A DNA stretch of 64,000 nt from Alphaproteobacteria bacterium CG1_02_46_17 (GCA_001871905.1 MNUG01000009.1:168464-232463); one strand, 5' to 3'; shown: positions 52,068 through 62,019, numbered from the stretch's first letter. The notes: generated by a model from the sequence alone, not told the origin. Program-made: numbers and translations.

Positions 52068-52151
52068 TTTATACACCCCCATCCTGACCTTCCCCCCTCA
52101 AGGGGGAAGGGAATAGGGCCTCTCGGCCTAAGGGGGAAGGGAATAGGGCCG
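52068..52151 (+). repeat. GC-rich hairpin repeat, copy 6
   Basis: Core CATCCTGACCTTCCCCCCTC then AAGGGGGAAGGGAATAGGG and a second right half. A-type subfamily, same orientation as the other five. Lies 31 bp before the 3' end of tRNA-Arg(CCT). Confidence 0.85.
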
Positions 52152-52182
52152 CTCGCATTGTGACTGGTTGAAAAAGGTGTCA

Positions 52183-52259
52183 TGGCGTCTCCGGCAGGAA
52201 TTGAACCTGCGGCCCCAAGTTTAGGAAACTTGTGCTCTATCCAACTGAGCTACGGAGAC
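52183..52259 (-). tRNA. tRNA-Arg (anticodon CCT)
   Basis: 77 nt including an encoded CCA. Acceptor GTCTCCG/CGGAGAC, D arm GCTC/GAGC, anticodon stem CAAGT/ACTTG with loop TTCCTAA, T arm GCAGG/CCTGC with TTCAATT. Reads AGG codons. Confidence 0.96.
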
Positions 52260-52267
52260 TCTAGAGT

Positions 52268-53440
52268 CTAGCGGACGTAGATATGGACTTCGCTGCTGCC
52301 GACATCCGAACTGGACGCGTAGGAAATATCCACTTTATCCATTGGCATTCCCATTTCCGTCATCGAGCGCAAGACACGTTCGGCATTGCGGCGTGACTTG
52401 GTGCTTTCAATCGCGGCTTGAGCTGCATTGCCTTCAGCAGGATAGACGGCGACCAGTTCGAAACGGGCATCAGGGAATTTTTCCATGGCTTCGTTCAAGG
52501 CAAGATAAACCGGTTGTTCGTAATCTACATTTTCACGGTCAAAGCGAATTTTGACCAGCGGGCGAGGATTGCTCGGCGCTGGTGCTTGTTCTGGCGTGGA
52601 AATTTTAGCCAGTTCAACAGTTTCGGTTTTCTTGGCTGTTGAGGTGAATGGACGGGATGACAAGGATTTTCCCAACAGATTTCCATCAGATACCGCCAGA
52701 GACATTGTCCGCAGGTTATTGCGTTCGGTTGCCAGATAGGCACTGGTGCGGGTGATGTCATCGTTGATGTTGTTTTGCAAGCGATCAATGATGATGATGG
52801 TGTTGTTGACGCTGTCTTCGAGTTGTGCCAGTTGCACATGGTCTTCTTCGACTGCGCCAGTCAAGCCATAGGCAGAGCGTGCGCCTTCCAACAGGTAGGA
52901 CGCCACGGAGCCGGATTTGGTGATTTCAATCGCCAGATCGTTCATGTCGTTGACATTGCGTGCCAGTTTATCGAGGCTGTCTTGAGCCTTTGCCAGTTTT
53001 TGCAGCAAGCGCGGGTTGCCCGGCGTTGTGCCGGATTGCAATTGTGTACTGATCGTCGCGGTACTTGCATAATAATTGGCGGCTTCGGATTGGTTGAATT
53101 TTTCCAGTCCGAGAATTCGTTCGGAGAGTTTGGCCATATCCTGTTGCAGGCTACCCAGATCCTTGTGGATGTCACCGATCTTGCGCGACACCATTGTATC
53201 AGAGGTGCCGTAATAGGATTGTAGCAGGCTTTGTGGCACGATGTTCGTCGTTTGGACAGGCTTCGTATAAACCTGACCCGCCAGTGCCGCAGGAAGAGGT
53301 TGGTTGGTAATAACCAGTGCCGGTGTTTTTCCGCCTGATTGCGCCATTGAAGTGGATGCGCAAAGCACAGAGGCACAAAGCGCAACAGCCGTCGTAACCA
53401 GAAGACTGCGAATAAAGCGGGGGGCGTTCAACGTGTTCAT
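52268..53440 (-). CDS. Secreted coiled-coil protein with OmpA-like C-terminal domain
   Basis: 390 residues. Sec signal peptide (1-33, cut after S-M-A). Residues 75-240 form long heptad-like helices (K-D-L-G-S-L-Q-Q-D-M-A-K-L-S-E and following) that look like a periplasmic coiled coil. The last ~100 residues (V-K-I-R-F-D-R-E-N-V-D-Y and S-R-R-N-A-E-R-V-L-R-S-M) resemble an OmpA-type peptidoglycan-binding fold, though the usual N-x-x-L-S-x-x-R-A signature is degenerate. Likely an envelope-spanning structural protein. The gene ends 9 bp from tRNA-Arg(CCT). Confidence 0.7.
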   Translation of the reverse strand: MNTLNAPRFIRSLLVTTAVALCASVLCASTSMAQSGGKTPALVITNQPLPAALAGQVYTKPVQTTNIVPQSLLQSYYGTSDTMVSRKIGDIHKDLGSLQQDMAKLSERILGLEKFNQSEAANYYASTATISTQLQSGTTPGNPRLLQKLAKAQDSLDKLARNVNDMNDLAIEITKSGSVASYLLEGARSAYGLTGAVEEDHVQLAQLEDSVNNTIIIIDRLQNNINDDITRTSAYLATERNNLRTMSLAVSDGNLLGKSLSSRPFTSTAKKTETVELAKISTPEQAPAPSNPRPLVKIRFDRENVDYEQPVYLALNEAMEKFPDARFELVAVYPAEGNAAQAAIESTKSRRNAERVLRSMTEMGMPMDKVDISYASSSDVGSSEVHIYVR

Positions 53441-53710
53441 GAGAGAGGGGTGTCCCTTTAAGTATTTTTGATTCCAGAATCTTTACGCAAGAGTATATCT
53501 ATTACAGACATGTCCGTCCATATGGCTTAACAACCATACGGGCACCTCAGGCGAATCTCTCGCTCAAAAGTGCAATGTAACTTATGGAATTGTATGGAAA
53601 AAATGTCAAGAATGAAGCTTGAAAACAGTCATCCTTTTTGCATGATTTTTTGACTTGCATTTGTCAGGCGGCTAAAGTATGTTCCACCCACTTTGAAAAA
53701 AGGATCGTTT

Positions 53711-53787
53711 GCGCCCGTAGCTCAACTGGATAGAGCACCTGACTACGGATCAGGAGGTTTGGGGTTCGAATCCCTCCGGGCGCACCA
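53711..53787 (+). tRNA. tRNA-Arg (anticodon ACG)
   Basis: 77 nt with encoded CCA. Acceptor GCGCCCG/CGGGCGC, D arm GCTC/GAGC, anticodon stem CCTGA/TCAGG with loop CTACGGA, T loop TTCGAAT. It reads CGN codons via inosine. The integrase gene begins 66 bp downstream, so this tRNA is the probable integration site. Confidence 0.96.
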
Positions 53788-53852
53788 TTCCTTTAATATC
53801 AATGGGTTAGACTACGGTTTCACTGGTGGGACATCCAAGTGAGACAAAAGTC

Positions 53853-55454
53853 ATGTTTAGTCCGACCTATCTCTGCCTATCTCGTCACAACATATTCTAT
53901 TTCCGCTACCCTTTGGCTTTGCTCTCTATTGATCGTAAACACACTAAGGATCAATTCAGGCTATCGCTAGGCACTCGTAACCCTAAAGCAGCCCTAAGAT
54001 TATCAAAGGCACTGGAATCATATATACATGGTTTTAGGGGGCTGCAAATGCGTTATGACGAAATAGTAAGGTTAGTACGGGCATATAATGATGATTTACT
54101 CACATCATGGAAAGAAGAAATCGCTGAGAAAGGCCCTGTAAGCGTTAGGGATACTGATACATGGATTAAGCAGGGCGAGGCCATGCTTAAGTCAAGTCGC
54201 ACAATATGGGATAATATTGATGGGAATGGTAAGTCTCTCGTAGGGAATATGTTAAACGATCTGGGGATCAAGATAGATAAAGATCATCCTGATTATAAGA
54301 CAATTCGTGAAGAGTACGCGCATGGCGCAATCAAGTTTGCCGAACAGATTAGAGCGTATAGCGATAACTTCCGCAATATTCCAGAGATGGTTATGGATGC
54401 TAACGCAGCTAATTCTATACCGCTTATATCAGCAAAGCCAAAGCACACCCTTAAAAAAGTTATTGCAGAATTTATGCGTGATAAAGAGATGGAAAGTGCA
54501 TGGGGTAATCGTGCCAAGGATGAGCGGAAAGCGTGTTTCGATCTGCTTTTAGAGATATTTGGTGAGGATTATGCCATTGCACAGATTAATCACGAGCAAG
54601 CAAGGCAAGTAAAGGATATTCTTCTGAAGCTACCTAAGAACCGAGCAAAGAAGCGTGAGACGCGGGGGTTAACGTTGCTAAGGCAGATAGAGGTTGATGG
54701 GGTAGAGAAAATATCAGTCGATACCTTCAACAAATACACCATGATTTACAGTGCCTTGATGAAGTGGGCACAGAGACACGGTTATGCTGAGAAGAACCCA
54801 TTCGAGGGCATAATGCTGAGAACAACTAATGTACAGAAACGGCATGATTTCACAGATCAGGATATAGTAACGATTGTTACGGCACTGAAAAAGCAAAGGT
54901 CTGAGGAAGGATTACAGAACTACAGATATTGGGGTGTGTTGCTTGCGATGTACACAGGCGCAAGGTTGAACGAAGTGGCAAGCCTGACTTGTGATGATGT
55001 AAGATGTGAAGATGGAGTCTGGTACTTTGATATTAACGATGAAGGGGAGAAAAAATCCCTTAAGACTGAAGCTGCAAAGCGCAAAGTACCTGTTCATCCT
55101 GATCTAATCGAATATGGCTTTCTTGATTTTTACGAAGAGGCAAGGGGTATGAGCAAGCAAGGTGATCGTCTCTTGGATGGGTTGACATTCAATAAGACAT
55201 CTAAGTGGGGGCGTAATCTGGGTAGATGGTTTAATGACAAGTTTCTTGAAGGTATTCCCTACATTCACCACAATCTAAAAGAAGGAATTTTTCAGATGGT
55301 GGATTTTCCTTTCCAGAGGTTTGAGGATTGGCTTGCTGTATATAGGCAAGCGGCATTTGATGCTAATCCTGCTATTGCGCCATCTATAACTAAGGATGGG
55401 AAATCTATTTCAATCATTGATTTTCTGGATGCTGAACCTTGTATGATGGCATAA
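53853..55454 (+). pseudogene. Tyrosine-recombinase integrase lacking its catalytic C-terminus
   Basis: 533 residues. The N-terminal arm-binding part (Y-L-C-L-S-R-H-N-I-F-Y-F-R-Y) and SAM-like core-binding domain look normal. Box I Arg is present in Y-T-G-A-R-L-N-E-V-A near 378, and the catalytic Lys region K-T-E-A-A-K-R-K-V-P follows. The H-x-x-R and H/W boxes and the nucleophilic Tyr are missing: after D-K-F-L-E-G-I the sequence becomes unrelated (F-Q-R-F-E-D-W-L-A-V-Y-R-Q-A). The enzyme should be inactive, apparently after a deletion that joined another coding tail in frame. AT-rich compared with neighbours. The ATG at 53853 is preferred to GTG 53826. Confidence 0.75.
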
Positions 55455-55585
55455 AGGTCTGCGGATTTTCGTTCTTCCGGAATATTGTCCATGTTGCTTT
55501 TTCTCCCGAATGGTCATTTTTTTCTTTATACCATATTGGCATTATATGGCGCAATAAAAAATTCCATTCTGGTATCTTTTGGCTA

Positions 55586-55906
55586 TTATTCTTTTTCGGT
55601 TGAAAAGCTGCGCAGCATTGTCCCGAAGATTTTTTGTTCCTGTTCGGACAATTCCCGATAGGCCTCGAGGATATGTTTTTCGGCATTGTTGCGCGGAATA
55701 GCCGAAACAGGGCCCTCGGTAATTTCGGACGGGTGCACAGCCAGAGCATCGGCAATTTTTTTAATCCAGTCATAGGTCAGACGGCGTTTGCCATTTTCCA
55801 GACGCTGGATGGTTTCCTGCGTTGTGCCAACACGATCGGCCAGTTCGCTTTGGGTCAGGTTCTGCGACTTACGGATGTCTTTGATATAGTTGTTCTGGAG
55901 TTGCAT
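55586..55906 (-). CDS. XRE-family transcriptional regulator
   Basis: 106 residues from the ATG at 55906; the longer frame upstream is unsupported. HTH_3 domain at about 8-62: N-L-T-Q-S-E-L-A-D-R-V-G-T-T-Q-E-T-I-Q-R (helices 2-3) and L-E-N-G-K-R-R-L-T. The C-terminal tail is helical and acidic. Two inverted copies of TTTATACCATnTTGGC flank the gene (55525-55540 and 55944-55959) and may be its operators. Probably a leftover regulator of the island next to the broken integrase, but it could be resident. Confidence 0.8.
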   Translation of the reverse strand: MQLQNNYIKDIRKSQNLTQSELADRVGTTQETIQRLENGKRRLTYDWIKKIADALAVHPSEITEGPVSAIPRNNAEKHILEAYRELSEQEQKIFGTMLRSFSTEKE

Positions 55907-56041
55907 GGTTTTATTATCATGCGGATTTGGAATAAAATAAACAGCCAAAATGGTATAAAATACGGTCGCTCTTTCCAAAATAATAATGCGCCATATTGAG
56001 AGGCGCACTATTGTTAGTCCTTACAATTTTATTGGGCGTGC

Positions 56042-57051
56042 CTAGAATTTGAGGCCATAACCGACATAGGCGATCCCGCTATCTTCGTTTCTATCGTGGG
56101 AATATTCGGCACCGACTTTCACGGAGTCTGTTTCCGAGAGTTTCATGGCGGCTTCCAGTCCCAGACCAACTTCGGCAGAATTGATATCCCGACCATTCAA
56201 AACAACAGAGGACGCAGACCCGGAAAGTCTGACCGCATTATTGGCTTCGTTCAGTTCCCATTGATAACCGACATATGGTTTGGCTTTGAGCGTCATGTTA
56301 TATCCCGAAACATCTGTGTTATGTTCAAGGGTGAAGCCTGTGCGAACGCTGGTAGAGGAACTGGTATCAGAGGACACATCCATGTTATAGACGCCACCAC
56401 CGGTTTCGGAGTAGTCCTCGGTAGAGGCGGTCGAGAAGTTGGCGTTCACAAAAGGTTCGATTTTAACCTGTTCGTGTTCGAACAATTTGCTGACGCCCAC
56501 TGTCGTGCTGGTTCCCCAGCCATCATACTCCACTTTCGGACTGCCACTTATTCCACCAACGCTGACAAAGCGTTCACTGTCATACTGGCTGTAGGAAGCC
56601 AAGAAGATTCCTGTAACCTTGACGCTGCCCAGAAGATGTTGCCCGAATACCCCCAGAGAATAGGTGTTGGAGTCAATTTCTCCGGCGCTTCCTTCCAGAT
56701 CAACATAGGATTTGAAGGCACTGGCAAGAACTCCAACCAGAGAGTCGGGAGACAGCGCATATTCATACCCTGTCACAACCCCTGCATTGGTGACATCATA
56801 TGTCCGAACACATAGGTTCCGGAGGAGGTCGGTGTGAAATATTGGGTGGCGTAATTATAGACATTGGCGCCAGTAGTGATGGAGGCCGTTCCATTCCCCA
56901 GACTACCGTTTCCCAAGGATATGGTACCGGTTTTTGTCGCATCAGAAAGCAAAATGTTGAAGGTGGTTGTTTCATAGGCCAGAGCGGAACAGGAAAACCC
57001 CAACAGGGTTGTAAAAGCAACAGCAGAAAGAAATTTGTTACGTGGATACAT
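56042..57051 (-). pseudogene. Decayed autotransporter (signal peptide plus beta-barrel, out of frame)
   Basis: Two frames. The 5' part (57051 to 56773) has a signal peptide (M-Y-P-R-N-K-F-L-S-A-V ... S-A-L-A-Y) and about 65 residues ending F-T-P-T-S-S-G-T-Y-V-F-G-H. Another frame (56776 to 56042, 244 residues) encodes an autotransporter beta-barrel: repeated strands with alternate aromatic residues, and a last strand ending G-Y-G-L-K-F, a terminal Phe as in outer-membrane proteins. The barrel frame continues upstream as T-Y-D-V-T-N-A-G-V-V-T-G-Y-E-Y, so the shift lies near 56800. The passenger is almost entirely missing. Most likely a deletion with frameshift in a once larger surface protein; an active two-frame gene cannot be formally excluded. 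Confidence 0.7.
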
Positions 57052-57175
57052 TTTTGAGCCTCGATTTTTTTGTGTTTGCTGCCTCGTGTGTTTGCTGTTC
57101 CAATCACGCATAGCATTTTGGCATGATAGAAGAATCGAAGAGATTGTCAATTGCAGGTAGCAGGGCAACTCATAG

Positions 57176-57203
57176 AAAACGGCCCGAAAATCAGGGCCGT
57201 TTT
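57176..57203 (-). terminator. Terminator after ctrA
   Basis: AAAACGGCCC and GGGCCGTTTT form a 10-bp stem with an 8-nt loop; works in both directions. 30 bp beyond the ctrA stop. Confidence 0.88.
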
Positions 57204-57232
57204 GGTTATGCAGGTATATTAGAATGTGTGAA

Positions 57233-57940
57233 TTATGCGTTGGCTGCGCGAACCTTGTCAGCGTGGGCAGGTTCACGAAGAACGTAGCCGCGTCCCCAGA
57301 CCGTTTCGATGTAATTTTCACCACTGGTTGCCTGTTCGATTTTTTTCCGCAGCTTGCAGATAAAGACGTCAATGATTTTGACTTCCGGTTCGTCCATCCC
57401 GCCATAAAGGTGGTTGAGGAACATTTCCTTGGTCAGGGTTGTGCCTTTACGCAGAGCCAGCAATTCAAGAATGCCGTATTCCTTGCCTGTCAGGTGGATC
57501 GGTTTGCCATCGACTTCGACGGTTCGGGAATCCAGATTGACCACAACACGACCCACTTCGATCTTGCTCTGGGCGTGACCTTGGGACCGGCGCACAATCG
57601 CCTTGATACGGGCGATCAGCTCGGCTTTTTCAAATGGTTTGGTCAGGTAATCGTCTGCGCCAAAGCCCAGACCTTTGATCTTGCTGTCCAGTTCGGCAAG
57701 GCCGGAGAGGATCAGGATAGGGATGTTGATCTTTTCGGCACGCAGTTTCTTCAAAACATCATAGCCGTGCATATCCGGCAACATCAGGTCGAGCACGATA
57801 ATATCGTATTCGTAAAATTTTCCGAGTTCGTAGGCGTCTTCGCCCAAATCGGTGGTTTCAACCATGTATCCTTCGGATTTGAGGATCATCTCAATGCTTT
57901 TAGCTGTGGAGCTATCGTCTTCTACTAGCAGGACTCTCAT
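57233..57940 (-). CDS. ctrA: Cell-cycle response regulator CtrA
   Basis: 235 residues. OmpR-type: receiver domain 1-120 with acidic pocket E7-D8-D9, phospho-acceptor Asp 51 in [10 protein letters not shown], and Lys near 104. The winged helix is at about 130-225, with [13 protein letters not shown] and the highly conserved recognition region [20 protein letters not shown]. The N-terminus M-R-V-L-L-V-E-D-D is that of CtrA rather than other regulators. It governs flagellar, division and, in other lineages, replication genes. Close to fliI/fliJ, as often in Alphaproteobacteria. AAGGAAG site upstream. Confidence 0.96.
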   Translation of the reverse strand: MRVLLVEDDSSTAKSIEMILKSEGYMVETTDLGEDAYELGKFYEYDIIVLDLMLPDMHGYDVLKKLRAEKINIPILILSGLAELDSKIKGLGFGADDYLTKPFEKAELIARIKAIVRRSQGHAQSKIEVGRVVVNLDSRTVEVDGKPIHLTGKEYGILELLALRKGTTLTKEMFLNHLYGGMDEPEVKIIDVFICKLRKKIEQATSGENYIETVWGRGYVLREPAHADKVRAANA

Positions 57941-57987
57941 AGGGTTCTTCCTTGTTTAATGTTATGGCTGGTTGCAAAAAGCCTTTG

Positions 57988-58032
57988 TTAAACTTTATTA
58001 ACAACCATATTAACAAATATTAAAAAGGTTAA
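57988..58032 (-). promoter_or_regulatory. Array of five TTAA half-sites upstream of ctrA
   Basis: TTAA boxes begin at 57988, 57998, 58010, 58020 and 58029, about one helical turn apart, four of them as TTAAC. CtrA recognises paired TTAA(C) boxes, and autoregulation of ctrA is established in Caulobacter. No pair here has exactly the N7 spacing. Confidence 0.45.
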
Positions 58033-58190
58033 CAAATGTTTTAGCTTGAATTGTGTGAATTTTTCCTGAATCGGGCATTTGGAGGGTTTCAAAACCACTG
58101 GGAATATTGTACTTTATCTTTAGAAAATAGAATTAACTAATTATTTTTATTGGATATTTTGTCCCGTTACAGCATGAGGGTGTTCTGTAT

Positions 58191-59735
58191 ATGACAAGCT
58201 TTTTTGCCGCATTATGGATGTTTATCATAGTGATGGCGGGATGCATCTCTGGTTCTGCGGCCTTTGCTGCGCCGCCTGACGTGGATTTTACTGTCTCGAT
58301 GAGCGAAGCCGTGGCTGTCACGGGTTGTCCGACAAACTGTCCACGGATCGCCGTCGACGTTGGTGGGGTCAACCGTTATGCAGACTATTCTGCCGGTACT
58401 GGATCATCCTCTTTAACTTTTTCTTATGCACCAGTGAGTGGTGATGTCGATCTGGATGGAGTAACCCTCACATCCCCGATTGATCTCAATGGCGGAACTA
58501 TTACGGATTTGAATGGCAATGCCATTTCCCCCTTGACCTATACCGTTCCCGACACTTCCGGCGTTAAGATTGATTACCCGTCGCTGTCTATGGATTTTGC
58601 GGCCGATACAGATGGAAGATACACGTTGGAAGGGACAGTTTATAATGATCTCACTTCGTTTTTAGGCGCAACCGGTGGAACATATGCCCGCAACTCCATG
58701 GCCACATACTTCGATTCAACAGGTACGCTCCAAACCGCAGCGGCAAACCAGCCCAGATTCGACCACGATCCGGTTACTCATGTCTTAAAGGGTATCCTGA
58801 TCGAGGAAAGCCGAACAAACCTTATTCGGCAATCATCTGCATTTACGACTTCTCCGTGGTTTCATGTTGGATCGGGAATGACCACATCCTCCAGCACAAC
58901 CGCGCCGGATGGAAGCACCGTCCCTTTTTATACTTTCCCGTCAACTGAAGCTTTGTATCAGGATGTTGCTGTCACTCCCGGGCAGAATGCATCTCACTCA
59001 ATATGGATCAAGGCAAACCAAGTCACAACTATCGGATTCCGCAATCCTGGATCTCTTGCTTCTTGTGCGACCAACACTTCATTTGTAGTATCGACCAGTT
59101 GGCAACGTATTACTTTGACGGCAACTTCTACCCAGACATCCTCACGTCTTCTGATTGATAATCGGTCGTCCTGCGGGTACGGAACCGCAGCCGGTCTCAA
59201 TTTGGCATTCTTCGGTGCTCAAATCGAAATAGGTTCTTTTCCTACATCCCATATTCCGACCACAGCGGCTACAGTGACGCGTGCAGCAGATTCTTTGACT
59301 CTTCCAACCGGAGCATGGTTTTCTGCATCAGAGGGAACGTCAATGGTGTGGACAAAGGCATCCCCATTGGCAAGCAATCTCATGAGATTCCTGAATATGG
59401 GTAGTTTGGGATCAAATAGAATGTTGCTCCAAAAAAATACAGCCTCTGGCGTTCGATTATTATCACAAGTTTCTGGCGTGACCGTCGCGGCCCCCTCTAC
59501 GACTGCGACATTTTCAGGAGGAGATATAAAAATTGTCGGGAGCTATCAATCAAACAATTATGGGATTTCAATAAATGGTGGAGCCGCTGTGACAGCCTTA
59601 TCCGGGGCTGTACCAGCAGTCACTTCCTTTGATATAGGAAGCCAATCACCGGATATAATTAATACTAATCTTACAGCATTCAAATATTACCCAATCCGCG
59701 CCAGCAATACTCAATTGCAACTGATGACACAGTAA
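58191..59735 (+). CDS. Secreted protein with Ig-like and phage-tail-type domains
   Basis: 514 residues. Sec signal peptide (about 1-27). Residues 30-125 form a SwmB/Ig-like repeat: [24 protein letters not shown]. From about 160 comes [12 protein letters not shown], then [10 protein letters not shown] and [12 protein letters not shown], a stretch typical of phage tail or head-fibre proteins and lectin-like modules. The rest (230-514) is beta-rich and Ser/Thr-rich, consistent with carbohydrate-binding beta-sandwiches. No outer-membrane anchor or autotransporter barrel. Probably an exported surface or extracellular binding protein. Confidence 0.65.
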   Translation: MTSFFAALWMFIIVMAGCISGSAAFAAPPDVDFTVSMSEAVAVTGCPTNCPRIAVDVGGVNRYADYSAGTGSSSLTFSYAPVSGDVDLDGVTLTSPIDLNGGTITDLNGNAISPLTYTVPDTSGVKIDYPSLSMDFAADTDGRYTLEGTVYNDLTSFLGATGGTYARNSMATYFDSTGTLQTAAANQPRFDHDPVTHVLKGILIEESRTNLIRQSSAFTTSPWFHVGSGMTTSSSTTAPDGSTVPFYTFPSTEALYQDVAVTPGQNASHSIWIKANQVTTIGFRNPGSLASCATNTSFVVSTSWQRITLTATSTQTSSRLLIDNRSSCGYGTAAGLNLAFFGAQIEIGSFPTSHIPTTAATVTRAADSLTLPTGAWFSASEGTSMVWTKASPLASNLMRFLNMGSLGSNRMLLQKNTASGVRLLSQVSGVTVAAPSTTATFSGGDIKIVGSYQSNNYGISINGGAAVTALSGAVPAVTSFDIGSQSPDIINTNLTAFKYYPIRASNTQLQLMTQ

Positions 59736-59775
59736 GTTCGTTTGCTGGAATCATGAGCTGTGTTATTCTCCAGCT

Positions 59776-61119
59776 ATGGATCGTCTCGCCGATAAAGTTA
59801 TTGCCCGCATTTCTACCGTTCCAGACCATCAGGTCTTTGGAGAGGTCACCAAGGTTTTGGGGCTTCTGGTTGAGATCGCCGGATTTGGTCATGATCTGTC
59901 CGTGGGGTCGATTGTTCATCTGCGCCCCCATGAGGATCGAGATATTCCTTGTGAAGTTGTCGGATTCCGCGAAAACCGCGCCTTGTTGATGCCGTTTGGA
60001 ACGCTGGAAGGGGTCGGTCTGGGATGTCCTGCCTATATTCAGGAATTGCAGCCCGTCGTTTTCCCCAATGAGCGATGGTTGGGGCGCGTAATTAATGCTC
60101 TGGCCAAGCCGATTGACGGTTTGGGGCCTTTGCATCAGGGCGGTGTTCCTGTCCCCTTGAAAAATAAGGCGCCTTTGGCGCATGCACGACAACGCGTCGG
60201 GGAAAAACTCGATATGGGGGTGCGCGCAGTCAATTGTTTTACCACTCTTTGCAAAGGCCAAAGGATGGGGATTTTTTCAGGATCCGGTGTTGGTAAATCA
60301 GTTCTGTTGTCCATGATGGCCAGATATACCGAAGCCGAGGTAACGGTTATTGGTCTGGTCGGGGAACGTGGTCGCGAGGTTCAGGAGTTTCTGGAAGACG
60401 ATCTGGGCGAAGATGGTCTTGCGCGGTCGGTGGTGATTGTGGCTACAGGAGATGAACCCGCCTTGATGCGGCGTCAGGCCGCGTATTTAACCTTATCGGT
60501 CGCCGAGTATTTCAGGGCGCAGGGCAAACAGGTCTTATGCATGATGGATTCTGTCACGCGGTTTGCCATGGCGCAGAGGGAAATTGGTTTATCCGCCGGA
60601 GAACCCCCCACCACCAAAGGATATCCACCCACGACATTTGGAGAGCTTGCAAGGTTGCTGGAGCGGGCCGGCCCCGGCGTACAGGGTGAGGGGGCGATCA
60701 CTGGCCTGTTTACAGTTCTGGTTGAAGGAGATGATCATAATGAGCCAATCTCGGACGCGGTGCGCGGGATTGTCGATGGACACATTGTGATGGAGCGGGA
60801 GATTGCCGATCGTGGGCGTTATCCGGCGATTAATGTATTGAAATCCGTATCTCGTTCTTTGCCACGCGCGTTTACACCCGATCAACAGGCGATCTTTCGC
60901 AAATCAAAGCAGCTTATTTCCTCGTATGAAAATATGGCTGAATTGATCCAGTTGGGGGCATACCGGAAAGGCAGTGATCTGAAGGTTGATGAGGCTATTC
61001 AGGTTTATCCGGCAATTGAAGAATTTTTAACCCAAAATAAGGGCGACCATTCAACCATTGATGAAAGCTTTGCCCGTTTAGCCGGGATATTGGGGATGGA
61101 ATACAATATTATAGAATAA
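59776..61119 (+). CDS. fliI: Flagellar type III export ATPase
   Basis: 447 residues. Walker A G-S-G-V-G-K-S near 172, Walker B L-C-M-M-D-S near 260, and the F1-ATPase-like G-E-R-G-R-E-V and [11 protein letters not shown] stretches. The [11 protein letters not shown] block is specific to flagellar/type III ATPases. Energises export of flagellar subunits with FliH and FliJ. First of a fliI-unknown-fliJ series. Confidence 0.95.
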   Translation: MDRLADKVIARISTVPDHQVFGEVTKVLGLLVEIAGFGHDLSVGSIVHLRPHEDRDIPCEVVGFRENRALLMPFGTLEGVGLGCPAYIQELQPVVFPNERWLGRVINALAKPIDGLGPLHQGGVPVPLKNKAPLAHARQRVGEKLDMGVRAVNCFTTLCKGQRMGIFSGSGVGKSVLLSMMARYTEAEVTVIGLVGERGREVQEFLEDDLGEDGLARSVVIVATGDEPALMRRQAAYLTLSVAEYFRAQGKQVLCMMDSVTRFAMAQREIGLSAGEPPTTKGYPPTTFGELARLLERAGPGVQGEGAITGLFTVLVEGDDHNEPISDAVRGIVDGHIVMEREIADRGRYPAINVLKSVSRSLPRAFTPDQQAIFRKSKQLISSYENMAELIQLGAYRKGSDLKVDEAIQVYPAIEEFLTQNKGDHSTIDESFARLAGILGMEYNIIE

Positions 61120-61187
61120 ATTACTTGCTTTTTATATTCCATATTGTGATATTCGGGACAGAGTACAAAAGAACAGGGAGATACTGC

Positions 61188-61949
61188 GTGGTGAGTAAAG
61201 ACAGTTTTGAATCTGGATGGGCGCTGACAGCGGGCATTCTGAATACTCCGGCGTTCGATTTGGCATCTGATATGGTCGAGCAGCTTGAGGCTTTTATCAA
61301 GTTGGTTGATCAGGAAAATCGCTTGTTAAGTAGGATTCGTGGAGACGCTGACAAAAAGGCGCTCAAAAAAGCATTTCATCAAGAGACTGATTTTGAAAAT
61401 ATTGAGGAGCTTCAATTTTCCGCTCAGGGAAAATGGGTTGCTCAGGGGCTGTCATACCTTTTTGAGATAAAGGGAGCCAAAGGATTCACGTCATCTATTG
61501 AAATATCCCCGCTGGACAGGCATCGGCTTCAGCTTCGTGAAGTCAGAGAGGTGCAGGGGCATATAGACCGCCCCATGGAAACATTATTTGATTTCAGTGG
61601 TAAACCTTTGTGCGAGCGGGATATTTACCAGACTTTTGGTGAAAAATTGTTATGGGCTGTGCCCGATACAGATCGCGAGAGAGTTTGGAAACACTTTCAG
61701 GCCGCATCCGAGTATGATTTGAAGAACGAGGTTATTTTCGCCAAATATGCGGTTCTTCAGGGAGAAGAGGATTCTCAGTCGATCAATGTCCGTGAAACCT
61801 TCAGGGCCTATACTGACACACTGAATGGGAAACGGGATAAATATGAGGTCTTTCCCAAGGGGATTAGCAGACCAGATGTTCATAATGCCGATGTCGAGAC
61901 CTGGAAAACCCATAAGGTGGTTAGAGAATTACGGGAACTCACCGTTTAG
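61188..61949 (+). CDS. Unknown protein between fliI and fliJ
   Basis: 253 residues, soluble, no signal peptide. Start taken as GTG 61188, with GGGAG 7 nt upstream; the frame is open to 61125 through a hydrophobic stretch with no ribosome site. Charged, mixed alpha/beta (L-D-R-H-R-L-Q-L-R-E-V-R-E near 125, then W-K-H-F-Q-A-A-S-E-Y near 170). No family recognised. Position in a flagellar cluster, 68 bp after fliI, suggests but does not prove a motility role. Confidence 0.6.
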   Translation: MVSKDSFESGWALTAGILNTPAFDLASDMVEQLEAFIKLVDQENRLLSRIRGDADKKALKKAFHQETDFENIEELQFSAQGKWVAQGLSYLFEIKGAKGFTSSIEISPLDRHRLQLREVREVQGHIDRPMETLFDFSGKPLCERDIYQTFGEKLLWAVPDTDRERVWKHFQAASEYDLKNEVIFAKYAVLQGEEDSQSINVRETFRAYTDTLNGKRDKYEVFPKGISRPDVHNADVETWKTHKVVRELRELTV

Positions 61950-62019
61950 TCTTAATCGCCTGCCATCACCTTGTTGACATGCTCTAGGTTGGAATTGCCC
62001 TTTGTGGTAAGCTATCCTT

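Noticed and set aside
52301..53385. Alternative ORFs on both strands within the coiled-coil gene
   Set aside because: Out-of-frame shadows without ribosome sites or family features.
53788..57200. Search for a direct repeat of the tRNA-Arg(ACG) 3' end as second attachment site
   Set aside because: Only a weak GCGCAC-TATT resemblance near 56005 was seen, too short to support.
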